8,151 nt of DNA, from assembly GCA_017613995.1 (NCBI GenBank), contig JAGACT010000056.1, forward strand, positions 1 to 8,151, written 5' to 3'. The notes below the pieces were generated by a model that worked only from the letters and a program-made list of their open reading frames with translations, was not told the origin of the DNA and searched no databases. This stretch comes from Eubacteriaceae bacterium (GTDB lineage: Bacteria > Bacillota > Clostridia > Eubacteriales > Anaerofustaceae). The number at the start of each line of letters is the position of its first letter. The stretch's first letter is position 1. The position numbers were made by a program, and so were the translations under genes. Below, in pieces: positions 1-6,191 of this stretch.

Positions 1-1202
1 ATAGTCTCCTTGTACAGCACCCTTCCCATGTCGAAGGTGCACTCCATTCCGAAGCGTTCGCTGATGAGGGAGGTGAGTATCTCCGTCTGCACCTGCCCCA
101 TGATGCTTATCCTTATCTCTCCCAGGGAGCTGTCGTATCTGATCCTCAGCATGGGATCCTCCTCGGAGAGGACGCTGAGGGTGCGGTAGGCCCTGACGGG
201 ATCCTCCCCGTCGGGCAGACGCAGCCTGTATTCCATGACGCTCTCCATCAGCGCGTCCGGAGCATCCTCCTCCCATCCCAGGCCCTGTCCGCTGAAGGTC
301 CTCTCCAGACCGGTCAGCACGCACACATCGCCGGCGAGGGCCTCTGGCGCGGTATTGAACCGTTCACCGAAGTAGAAGCGTATCTGATCTATCTTCTCGT
401 TTATGCCTTCTGCGGTCATAAGGCTGTCCTTGACCTTAACGGAGCCTCCCGTGATCTTCACGTGGGTAAGGCGGTTCCCCTGGCTGTCCCTGCTTATCTT
501 GAACACTCTGGCTCCGAAGGCTTCGGGATGCTTCCTTACGGGGCACAGCGCGCACAGGGAAGAGAGGAATTCCTTCACGCCGCTGTCCCTGAGGCCCGAG
601 CCGAAGTATACGGGGAACAGCAGGTTAGATGCTATAAGGCCCGTCAGATCCTCATCGCCCAGGACCTCCCCGGCAAGGTATCTGTCCAACAGAGCCTCGT
701 CCAGCATGGCGGCCTCCTCCTGGGCCGATTCGGAAAGGATATCCACGAAGCCCTCCCCCAGCTTCCTTTTCATGTCGGAAAGAAGCTCGGACTTCTCCAT
801 GCGGGCATAGTCCATCTTCGTGACGAAAACGAATGTGGGCACCCGGTAGTGCCTCAGAAGGTCCATCAGGGTGACTGTGTGGGCCTGCACTCCGTCCGTC
901 CCGCTGATCACCAGTACGGCGCAGTCCAGCACCCCCATGATCCTCTCCGTTTCACTGGAGAAGTCTACGTGGCCCGGAGTGTCCAGCAGGTATATCATGC
1001 AGTCCTCCCAGGGTATCGCCGCCTCGGAGGCGAAGATGGTGATGCCCCTCTGCTTTTCCAGCAGATGGCTGTCCATGGTGGTGTCCCGGTGGTCCACCCG
1101 TCCCTGTTTTCTTATCTGCCCGGATGCGTACAGCATCGCTTCCGCCAGAGTGGTCTTTCCGGCGTCCACATGGGCTGTTATCCCCGCTGTTATCTTTTTC
1201 AT
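1..1202 (-). CDS. Tet(M)/EF-G-like ribosomal-protection GTPase, N-terminal part (C-terminus off the left edge)
   Basis: The reading frame is open from the ATG at 1202 to the window edge, giving 400 residues without a stop. A GTPase domain comes first: P-loop AHVDAGKT (residues 10-17), switch I RGITI (52-56), DTPGHVDF (74-81), and a G4 motif TKMD (128-131) where translational GTPases usually have NKxD. A beta-barrel domain II (about 235-310) and the start of domain III follow. The segment IMGQVQTEILTSLISERFG near the end matches the Tet(M)/Tet(O) pattern of that domain rather than generic EF-G. Known family members bind the ribosome and release tetracycline by GTP hydrolysis; divergent chromosomal paralogues are common and their function is often unproven. 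Domain IV, which contacts the drug site, lies outside the window, so resistance cannot be judged. The start is supported by AGAAGG at 1212-1217, 9 nt upstream. Alternative: another EF-G paralogue. Confidence 0.88.
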   Translation of the reverse strand, partial: MKKITAGITAHVDAGKTTLAEAMLYASGQIRKQGRVDHRDTTMDSHLLEKQRGITIFASEAAIPWEDCMIYLLDTPGHVDFSSETERIMGVLDCAVLVISGTDGVQAHTVTLMDLLRHYRVPTFVFVTKMDYARMEKSELLSDMKRKLGEGFVDILSESAQEEAAMLDEALLDRYLAGEVLGDEDLTGLIASNLLFPVYFGSGLRDSGVKEFLSSLCALCPVRKHPEAFGARVFKISRDSQGNRLTHVKITGGSVKVKDSLMTAEGINEKIDQIRFYFGERFNTAPEALAGDVCVLTGLERTFSGQGLGWEEDAPDALMESVMEYRLRLPDGEDPVRAYRTLSVLSEEDPMLRIRYDSSLGEIRISIMGQVQTEILTSLISERFGMECTFDMGRVLYKET

Positions 1203-1278
1203 GCGGATTTTCCTTCTGACTTATTTTTATAAGGAGCATTCCTTTTTCCCCGTTGTTAAAGGCCGGAAATGTCCCCAG

Positions 1279-1310
1279 TTATGAACATTTTGTCGATAAG
1301 ATGTCGATAA
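1279..1310. repeat. Cluster of three TTATNNACA 9-mers, two in tandem
   Basis: TTATGAACA lies at 1279-1287 on the plus strand. TTATCGACA occurs twice on the minus strand, at 1291-1299 and 1302-1310, as 11-bp-spaced direct repeats. With the two TTATCAACA copies at 1474-1482 and 1489-1497, there are five in this gap. They differ from the DnaA-box consensus TTATNCACA at one position each. Binding by DnaA or by a specific regulator is unproven. Confidence 0.5.
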
Positions 1311-1333
1311 GTGGCCGTTTTGGGCGGCTGAAT

Positions 1334-1394
1334 CGCTGTATTCGAAATAAAACAGCGTAATAAACTGTTTTTTGAGCTGTTTTTCGAACGCTGT
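1334..1394. repeat. Overlapping inverted repeats built from CGCTGT/ACAGCG and TTCGAA
   Basis: CGCTGT (1334-1339) pairs with ACAGCG (1352-1357). AAAACAG (1349-1355) can instead pair with CTGTTTT (1365-1371). TTCGAAA plus AACAGC (within 1341-1356) can also pair with GCTGTTTTTCGAA (1376-1388), leaving a short TAA bulge. A further CGCTGT lies at 1389-1394. These pairings exclude one another, as expected of an attenuator-like leader, though the stems are short and AT-rich. Confidence 0.4.
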
Positions 1395-1470
1395 CCGACT
1401 GAAGCGCTCCCATGGGGCCCGGATCAAAAAAAGCGTTTTCAAGCCCTTTTGTTTCCCGGGCCGTTTGCCG

Positions 1471-1500
1471 CGATTATCAACAGGGTAATGTTGATAATCG
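1471..1500. repeat. Perfect 12-bp inverted repeat with 6-nt spacer
   Basis: The arms CGATTATCAACA (1471-1482) and TGTTGATAATCG (1489-1500) are exact reverse complements around the spacer GGGTAA. No U-tract adjoins either side, so it does not look like a terminator. The length and symmetry fit a protein-binding operator; each arm also holds one TTATCAACA 9-mer. It lies 15 bp beyond the T-tract of the DUF308 terminator. Confidence 0.6.
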
Positions 1501-1514
1501 GAGTCTCTGCTTTT

Positions 1515-1543
1515 AAAAAAAAGGCTGCCGCTCATCGGCAGCC
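1515..1543 (-). terminator. Rho-independent terminator of the DUF308 gene
   Basis: On the minus strand an 8-bp GC-rich stem GGCTGCCG/CGGCAGCC (arms 1536-1543 and 1523-1530) with the 5-nt loop ATGAG is followed by eight T residues (1522-1515). It begins 10 nt after the stop codon at 1554-1556. Confidence 0.9.
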
Positions 1544-1553
1544 AGTTATCGGT

Positions 1554-2666
1554 TCAGAAACGGCTGAAGAAGGCTTTGAGTCCCTTCTTTTCCTCCGGCT
1601 GTTCTTCCTCCTGCGCTTCCTGCTCCGGTGCAGGTTCCGCATCGGTTTCCGGTACCTCAGCCTCCGGGGATGCTCCCTCTTCGCTTTCCGGGCTTTCGGA
1701 TCCTTCCTCTGCGATGGCTTCCTTCCTGACGCTTTCTTCCATGACCATCTCGGTCTCCACGGCCTTCATGACCCTGTCGCTGAATGTCCGGGAGCCTGCC
1801 CCGTTTTCGGAAAGCTCTTCGCTCTCAGCGCTGTCCGCATCGGAGACGCTCTCTTCATCGGCTGTCTCCTGTGCGAGGGACTGTATCCCGACGCTGTTTT
1901 CCATATCCATCTCGGTCTCCACGGCATCCATGATCTTGTCTTTGAGACTGCTGTCCTTCTCCTGATCGGAGCTCTCCGCTTCCCTGTCTGCCGTATCCTC
2001 CTCGGGCATGTTGTCGTATCCCTCGGCAAGCCCTCTCAGATGGGCCTTCTCGTTGATGGAGTTGACGAGCTTTTCCTCCCGGTCATGCTTCTTCTCTTCT
2101 CTCTGCTGCTGGACTATCACTTCCGTCTTTTCGTTTCCTGCGGCCCTTCTGTAGAAGCCTATGACCATCAGGACGGCTCCCACACCCATCAGCCCGTAGC
2201 CGATGATCGCGGTGGAGGCGGCTATGACGTCCCTGAAGATGAAGATCAGGATGCCGGCGACTCCCAGCACGCAGGAGGAGATGATGGTCCCCTTCCTCCT
2301 GACCTTGCCCATGATGACTCCCACCAGGGTCAGAAGGCATCTGATGACCGCCCAGGCACACAGGACCGTAACGGTGGTCATGGGCGCCACGGGCATGTAG
2401 ACGGTGAATCCCATGAAGACGCCCACCAGCAGCGTTACTATGCCGGAGGACAGTGTGGTCTGCCAGCCGCTGGAGTCTTTTCTGTAGCGTATCGCCGCTA
2501 TCATATCAGTAAAGCCCAGAACGAAGAAGATGATGGCTGCCATGATAAGGATCACGCTCAGCGCGGCCTTCGGGAAAAATACTATCATAATGCCGGTCAG
2601 CACCATCAGCGCGCCCATAAGGGCATTGGATATCCAGTCGAATTTTCTGTTTTTACCGTTTTCCAT
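1554..2666 (-). CDS. DUF308/HdeD-like six-helix membrane protein with a long acidic repeated tail
   Basis: The protein has 370 aa. Residues 1-173 hold about six hydrophobic helices (roughly 11-31, 34-59, 72-92, 97-119, 127-144, 147-172) separated by short basic loops, the layout of the DUF308/HdeD-like family. HdeD is an acid-resistance inner-membrane protein in enteric bacteria; the role in Bacillota is unknown. Residues 174-370 form a soluble, strongly acidic, low-complexity tail rich in Glu, Ser, Asp and Ala. It contains two copies of a 19-residue motif, LKDKIMDAVETEMDMENSV (241-259) and FSDRVMKAVETEMVMEESV (295-313), with 12 identities, and it ends in the basic/aromatic KKGLKAFFSRF. The start at 2666 is chosen because AAGGAG (2673-2678) lies 6 nt upstream and a good promoter lies just beyond; the frame stays open to 2876, but that would run through the promoter and into the divergent T-box region. 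It appears monocistronic, with its own promoter and terminator. Function is not assigned. Confidence 0.85.
   Translation of the reverse strand: MENGKNRKFDWISNALMGALMVLTGIMIVFFPKAALSVILIMAAIIFFVLGFTDMIAAIRYRKDSSGWQTTLSSGIVTLLVGVFMGFTVYMPVAPMTTVTVLCAWAVIRCLLTLVGVIMGKVRRKGTIISSCVLGVAGILIFIFRDVIAASTAIIGYGLMGVGAVLMVIGFYRRAAGNEKTEVIVQQQREEKKHDREEKLVNSINEKAHLRGLAEGYDNMPEEDTADREAESSDQEKDSSLKDKIMDAVETEMDMENSVGIQSLAQETADEESVSDADSAESEELSENGAGSRTFSDRVMKAVETEMVMEESVRKEAIAEEGSESPESEEGASPEAEVPETDAEPAPEQEAQEEEQPEEKKGLKAFFSRF
1728..1946 (-). repeat. Duplicated 57-bp coding unit in the acidic tail
   Basis: The segments 1728-1784 and 1890-1946 are in-frame copies 162 bp apart. Both encode a 19-residue unit with the shared core AVETEM followed by ME and SV. 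They share long identical runs at DNA level, such as CATCTCGGTCTCCACGGC on the plus strand, which points to an internal duplication instead of chance composition. Confidence 0.8.
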
Positions 2667-2701
2667 TTCAGTCTCCTTGATCGGAACGTATTCCACACTA
2701 A

Positions 2702-2730
2702 AGTATATCATCACATGGTGCCGCAGACAA
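2702..2730 (-). promoter_or_regulatory. Sigma-A promoter of the DUF308 gene
   Basis: On the minus strand, TTGTCT (2725-2730) is followed by a 17-bp spacer and TATACT (2702-2707). The start codon is about 36 bp downstream of the -10. It is divergent from the ileS promoter, with the two -35 elements only 19 bp apart. Confidence 0.75.
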
Positions 2731-2749
2731 TCAGAAATCCCAAAATACA

Positions 2750-2778
2750 TTGACTTTATGCGGTCCTTAATGTACAAT
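2750..2778 (+). promoter_or_regulatory. Sigma-A promoter of the T-box/ileS transcript
   Basis: TTGACT (2750-2755), a 17-bp spacer and TACAAT (2773-2778) form a near-consensus promoter. Transcription would start near 2785, just ahead of Stem I of the T-box. Confidence 0.82.
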
Positions 2779-2984
2779 ATCATAACAATAGCTGTGATGA
2801 AGAGGAGTACCCTGCAGGCAGTCCAAGAGAGTCCGTGGAAGGTGCGAACGGATGACGGGCCTCCCGGGAAAATCACTTCGGAGCCGGAGGGCCGAAACAG
2901 CAGTAAGCCGTCCCGTACGCCGCGTTAAGGCAGTAAAGAGGGCATGCCGCCGCATGCCAAAACGGGTGGTACCGCGGATATTTC

Positions 2985-3015
2985 CGTCCTGTGATTGCAG
3001 GATGTTTATTTTTTT
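2985..3015 (+). terminator. T-box regulated terminator
   Basis: CGTCCTG (2985-2991) pairs with CAGGATG (2998-3004) around a 6-nt loop, with one G-T pair, followed by TTTATTTTTTT (3005-3015). Its 5' arm overlaps the antiterminator strand at 2984-2987, so the two structures are mutually exclusive. Confidence 0.88.
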
Positions 3016-3028
3016 GACGGAGGAGAAA
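3016..3028 (+). promoter_or_regulatory. ileS ribosome binding site
   Basis: GGAGGAG (3019-3025) sits 3 to 5 nt before the ATG at 3029. It decides the start: the in-frame ATGs at 2852 and 3002 lie inside T-box Stem I and the terminator arm and have no such site. Confidence 0.88.
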
Positions 3029-6000
3029 ATGTTTAAGGAACTCAGCAGGAAAAGCGTTGCGGAAACCGAGAAAGAGATCGCCGGGTACTGGGAAGAGATC
3101 GATATCCTCAGACGCACCATAGAAAACAGAAAGGACAGCCCCAACTTTGTCTTTTTCGAGGGACCTCCCACGGCCAACGGCAAGCCGGGCATCCATCACG
3201 TGATCGCCCGCACCCTCAAGGACAGCGTCAACAAGTACCATACGATGCTGGGCAGCAGGGTCCTTCGCAAGGCCGGATGGGATACCCACGGGCTCCCGGT
3301 GGAGATCGAAGTCGAAAAGAAGCTCGGCATGAACGGCAAGCAGGACATAGAGAAGTACGGCATCAGGGAATTCAACGAGCAGTGCAAGGACTCCGTGTTC
3401 TCCTATGAGGCTCTCTGGAGGGAGATGACCAGACGGATGGCATACTTCATCGATCTGGACGACCCGTACATCACATTGGACAACAACTACATCGAGACCG
3501 AGTGGTGGATCCTCAAGCAGTTCTATGAGAAGGGCTACATGTACGAGGGCCACAAGATCCTCCCGTACTGCCCCAGATGCGGCACGGGCCTGGCCTCCCA
3601 CGAGGTGGCCCAGGGCTATCAGATGATAAAGACCGACACGGTCTACGTGCGCTTCAGGATAAAGGACCGCGACGAGTACTTCCTGGCCTGGACCACCACC
3701 CCCTGGACCCTGGCCTCCAACGTGGCGCTGGCGGTGAATCCCGACGTCACCTACGTGAAGGTGAAAAACCAGGATATGGTCTATATCATGGCAAAGGACC
3801 TGTGCGGCAGCGTGCTGGAAGGGGACTGGGAGATACTGGAGGAGATGAAGGGGAAGGATCTGGAGTACACCGAGTACGAACAGCTCCTGCCTTTCGTTGA
3901 GCCTTCCGACGGCAAGAAGGCCTTCTTCGTGACCTGCGCCGACTACGTATCCACCTCCGACGGCACCGGCATCGTCCATATCGCCCCCGCCTTCGGTGAG
4001 GACGACTACAACGTGGGGATCGCCTACGGGCTTTCCGTCATGAACCCCGTGGACGAGCAGGGCAAATATACCGCCACTCCCTGGGCGGGCATGGGAGTCA
4101 TGGACGCGGATCCGAAGATCATCGATTATCTGAAGGAGACCGGCAAGCTCTACCGCAAGCAGAGGATGGAGCACAACTATCCCCACTACTGGAGATGCAA
4201 GACGCCCCTTCTGTACTACGCCAAGCCCAGCTGGTACATCTCCACCACAAAGTACAAGGACGAGCTGGTGGCGGCCAACAAGACCGTCAACTGGTTCCCG
4301 GATTTCGTGGGCGAGAAGCGTTTCGGCAACTGGCTCGAGAACGTGAAGGACTGGGCCATCAGCCGCAACCGCTACTGGGGCACACCCCTGAACATCTGGA
4401 AGTGCGAATGCGGCCACGTGCACGCGGTGGGTTCCCGAAAGGAACTGGCCGAGCTGGCCATCGAGGACATCGACGAGTCCATCGAGCTGCACCGCCCCTA
4501 CGTGGACGAAGTCCATATCAGATGCGAGAAGTGCGGCGGCACCATGACCCGTGTGAAGGACGTCATCGACTGCTGGTTCGATTCGGGCTCCATGCCCTTC
4601 GCCCAGTGGCACTATCCCTTCGAGAACGAGGACAAGTTCAACGATCAGTTCCCAGCGGACTTCATCTGCGAGGGCATCGACCAGACCAGGGGATGGGGCT
4701 ATTCCCTCATCTGCATCTCCACGTTCCTCAAGGGTGTGTCGCCCTATAGGAACGTGCTGGTCAACGACCTGATACTGGACGCCAAGGGACAGAAGATGTC
4801 AAAATCCAGGGGCAACACGGTGGATCCCTTCGAGCTCTTCGACCGCTACGGAGCGGATGCCCTCAGATGGTACCTGCTTTACGTGTCGCCGGCCTGGACC
4901 CCCACCCGCTTCGACGAGGAAGGCCTCAAGGAAGTCATAAGCAAGTTCTTCACGACCTTCAGAAACGTCTACGCGTTCTTCGCCCTTTACGCGAACACCG
5001 ACGGGATCGATCCCGCCTCATATGCCGAGGGCTTCACCTACACCGAGGAGATCGACGACTGGCTGATCAGCGAGTACAACCTTCTGGTGAAGAACTGCCG
5101 TCAGTACATGGACGAATACGACACCACCAAGACCGTCAGGGCCATCCAGGAATTCGTCAACGAAGACCTTTCCAACTGGTACATCAGACGCAACAGGAGA
5201 CGTTTCTGGGAAAGCGGGCTTTCCGACAGCAAGAAGGCCGTGTTCCTGACCACCTTCAGGGTCCTGGAGGGCGTGTGCCGTCTGGCCGCCCCCTTCGCGC
5301 CCTACGTCACCGAGGAGATCTACCGCGACCTCACCGGAGCTGAGAGCGTGCACCTGACGGACTATCCGACGTACGACGGGAGCCTGATCAACGAGAAGCT
5401 CAATTACAGGATGAACACCGTAAGGACTCTGGTGTCCCTCGGAAGAGGCGCCAGGGAAGAGGTCCAGATCAAGGTGCGCCAGCCCCTGGCATACGCCATG
5501 GCCGACGCGGCTTTAAAGGACGACATCGGATACCTCACCGACCTTATCAAAGAGGAGCTCAACGTCAAGGAAGTCCGCTTCGAGCAGAACCTGGCGGACT
5601 ACATGGACTTCACCGTTAAGCCCGACTTCAAGGTCTGCGGCAAGCAGTTCGGCTCCAGGGTCAAGGCACTGGCCTCCTATCTCGCCTCCGTTGACGCCTC
5701 CGCGTTCATGAAGGAGCTCGGCGAGAAGGGGAGCGTGGACGTGACGGCGGACGGAGAGGTGCTCACCCTCACCAGGGACATGCTGGACGTCAGGATCAGC
5801 GCCAAGGAAGGCTTCGACGTACAGATGCAGGACAACCTGTTCATCATCCTCAACACGGAGCTCACGAAGGAACTGGTCAACGAAGGCTACGCCCGTGAGA
5901 TCATCTCCAAGGTGCAGCAGCTCAGAAAGGCCAGCGGCTATGAGGTCGCCGACCGCATAAGGCTCACCATCTCCAGCGACGGGACCGTGCTGGAGGCAGT

Positions 6001-6124
6001 GGAGGCCTTCCGCGACTATATCTGCCGCGAGACCCTCACCCAGGAGCTCACCGTGGCGGACAACTCCGGCGAGAAGGTCAGCCTCAACGGCCATGACGCC
6101 TTCATACTGACCGAAAAGATCTGA
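3029..6124 (+). CDS. ileS: Isoleucyl-tRNA synthetase, type 2 (IleRS2), with GXHH signature
   Basis: This class I synthetase (1031 aa, cytoplasmic) attaches isoleucine to tRNA-Ile using ATP. The length and the C-terminal region (ELVNEGYAREIISKVQQLRK) fit the eukaryote-like type 2 enzymes, not the roughly 930-aa type 1 with its C-terminal zinc finger. The catalytic signature after GPPTANGKP is G-I-H-H (residues 54-57) instead of H-x-G-H. KMSKS is at 589-593, in GQKMSKSRGN. The CP1 editing domain is intact: TTTPWTL at 222-228 and HIAPAFGEDD at 317-326, with His317 and Asp326 aligning with the E. coli editing residues. Cys pairs in PYCPRCG, CECGH and IRCEKCGG suggest bound zinc. An anticodon-binding helical domain follows DPFELFDRYGADALRWYLL. 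Type 2 enzymes are generally insensitive to mupirocin; the GXHH variant is linked in published work to very high resistance. Expression is controlled by the T-box upstream; the gene is monocistronic and ends at a strong terminator. Confidence 0.98.
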   Translation: MFKELSRKSVAETEKEIAGYWEEIDILRRTIENRKDSPNFVFFEGPPTANGKPGIHHVIARTLKDSVNKYHTMLGSRVLRKAGWDTHGLPVEIEVEKKLGMNGKQDIEKYGIREFNEQCKDSVFSYEALWREMTRRMAYFIDLDDPYITLDNNYIETEWWILKQFYEKGYMYEGHKILPYCPRCGTGLASHEVAQGYQMIKTDTVYVRFRIKDRDEYFLAWTTTPWTLASNVALAVNPDVTYVKVKNQDMVYIMAKDLCGSVLEGDWEILEEMKGKDLEYTEYEQLLPFVEPSDGKKAFFVTCADYVSTSDGTGIVHIAPAFGEDDYNVGIAYGLSVMNPVDEQGKYTATPWAGMGVMDADPKIIDYLKETGKLYRKQRMEHNYPHYWRCKTPLLYYAKPSWYISTTKYKDELVAANKTVNWFPDFVGEKRFGNWLENVKDWAISRNRYWGTPLNIWKCECGHVHAVGSRKELAELAIEDIDESIELHRPYVDEVHIRCEKCGGTMTRVKDVIDCWFDSGSMPFAQWHYPFENEDKFNDQFPADFICEGIDQTRGWGYSLICISTFLKGVSPYRNVLVNDLILDAKGQKMSKSRGNTVDPFELFDRYGADALRWYLLYVSPAWTPTRFDEEGLKEVISKFFTTFRNVYAFFALYANTDGIDPASYAEGFTYTEEIDDWLISEYNLLVKNCRQYMDEYDTTKTVRAIQEFVNEDLSNWYIRRNRRRFWESGLSDSKKAVFLTTFRVLEGVCRLAAPFAPYVTEEIYRDLTGAESVHLTDYPTYDGSLINEKLNYRMNTVRTLVSLGRGAREEVQIKVRQPLAYAMADAALKDDIGYLTDLIKEELNVKEVRFEQNLADYMDFTVKPDFKVCGKQFGSRVKALASYLASVDASAFMKELGEKGSVDVTADGEVLTLTRDMLDVRISAKEGFDVQMQDNLFIILNTELTKELVNEGYAREIISKVQQLRKASGYEVADRIRLTISSDGTVLEAVEAFRDYICRETLTQELTVADNSGEKVSLNGHDAFILTEKI

Positions 6125-6148
6125 GAAGAATATCACCGACAATAAAAG

Positions 6149-6175
6149 AATGGCTTCCCCGACGGGGAAGCCATT
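6149..6175. terminator. Bidirectional terminator between ileS and the ATP-grasp gene
   Basis: AATGGCTTCCCC (6149-6160) and GGGGAAGCCATT (6164-6175) are perfectly complementary across a 3-nt GAC loop. Short T-rich runs follow on both strands (TGATTTT on plus, TCTTTTATT on minus). It lies 24 nt after the ileS stop and 16 nt after the stop of the convergent gene, so it can serve both. Confidence 0.9.
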
Positions 6176-6191
6176 TGATTTTGCATGAATG

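Larger units (their letters stand above)
1203..1514. promoter_or_regulatory. Gene-free, repeat-rich upstream region of the Tet(M)-like gene
   Basis: No credible gene is seen in these 312 bases. On the minus strand they lie between the terminator of the DUF308 gene and the start of the GTPase gene, so they should hold that gene's promoter and leader. No strong sigma-A promoter is obvious. The best candidate on the minus strand is TCGACA (1302-1307), an 18-base gap, then CATAAC (1278-1283), which is weak. The stretch holds a perfect 12-bp inverted repeat (1471-1500), a GGCCCGG/CCGGGCC pair (1416-1422 with 1456-1462), overlapping CGCTGT/ACAGCG and TTCGAA-type repeats (1334-1394), and five TTATNNACA 9-mers. 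tet(M) itself is known to be controlled by leader attenuation, so a structured leader would fit, but no leader peptide could be identified with confidence. Confidence 0.5.
2785..3028 (+). ncRNA. Ile-specific T-box riboswitch leader of ileS
   Basis: The signature GGGTGGTACCGCG lies at 2964-2976, and its TGGT (2967-2970) can pair with the ACCA end of uncharged tRNA-Ile, matching an A discriminator base. In Stem I, GAGGAGTA (2802-2809) forms the 5' side of the specifier loop. AGAGAG (2826-2831) and a TCCGT/ACGGA hairpin (2832-2836 with 2848-2852) enclosing GGAAGGTGCGA make the distal region. The 3' side GAAAATCA presents the specifier codon ATC (2872-2874), an isoleucine codon, agreeing with the gene downstream. 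Stem III is GGCATGC/GCATGCC (2941-2947 with 2952-2958). The antiterminator pairs ACGG (2962-2965) with CCGT (2984-2987), which competes with the terminator. When isoleucyl-tRNA is scarce, uncharged tRNA-Ile should stabilise the antiterminator and allow ileS transcription. Confidence 0.95.

Noticed and set aside
462..1232. Long plus-strand open frame opposite the Tet(M)-like gene
   Set aside because: It is antisense to a clear GTPase domain; its composition follows codon bias of the real gene.
1279..1500. Replication origin (oriC) based on DnaA-box-like 9-mers
   Set aside because: No perfect TTATCCACA, no dnaA, dnaN or rpmH nearby; reported only as a motif cluster.
1227..1535. 102-residue open frame on the minus strand between the GTPase and DUF308 genes
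   Set aside because: It begins inside the DUF308 terminator, has no convincing ribosome binding site, no family signal, and overlaps the inverted repeats.
1449..2753. 434-residue plus-strand open frame opposite the DUF308 gene
   Set aside because: It reads through the terminator, palindrome and promoter of the minus-strand gene and shows no recognisable domain.
2852..3028. N-terminal extension of ileS to the ATG at 2852 or 3002
   Set aside because: These codons lie in T-box Stem I and the terminator; the strong GGAGG site points to 3029.
2873..4612. 579-residue minus-strand open frame opposite ileS
   Set aside because: It is a shadow of ileS, rich in Val, Gly, His and Leu as expected from the complement of biased codons.
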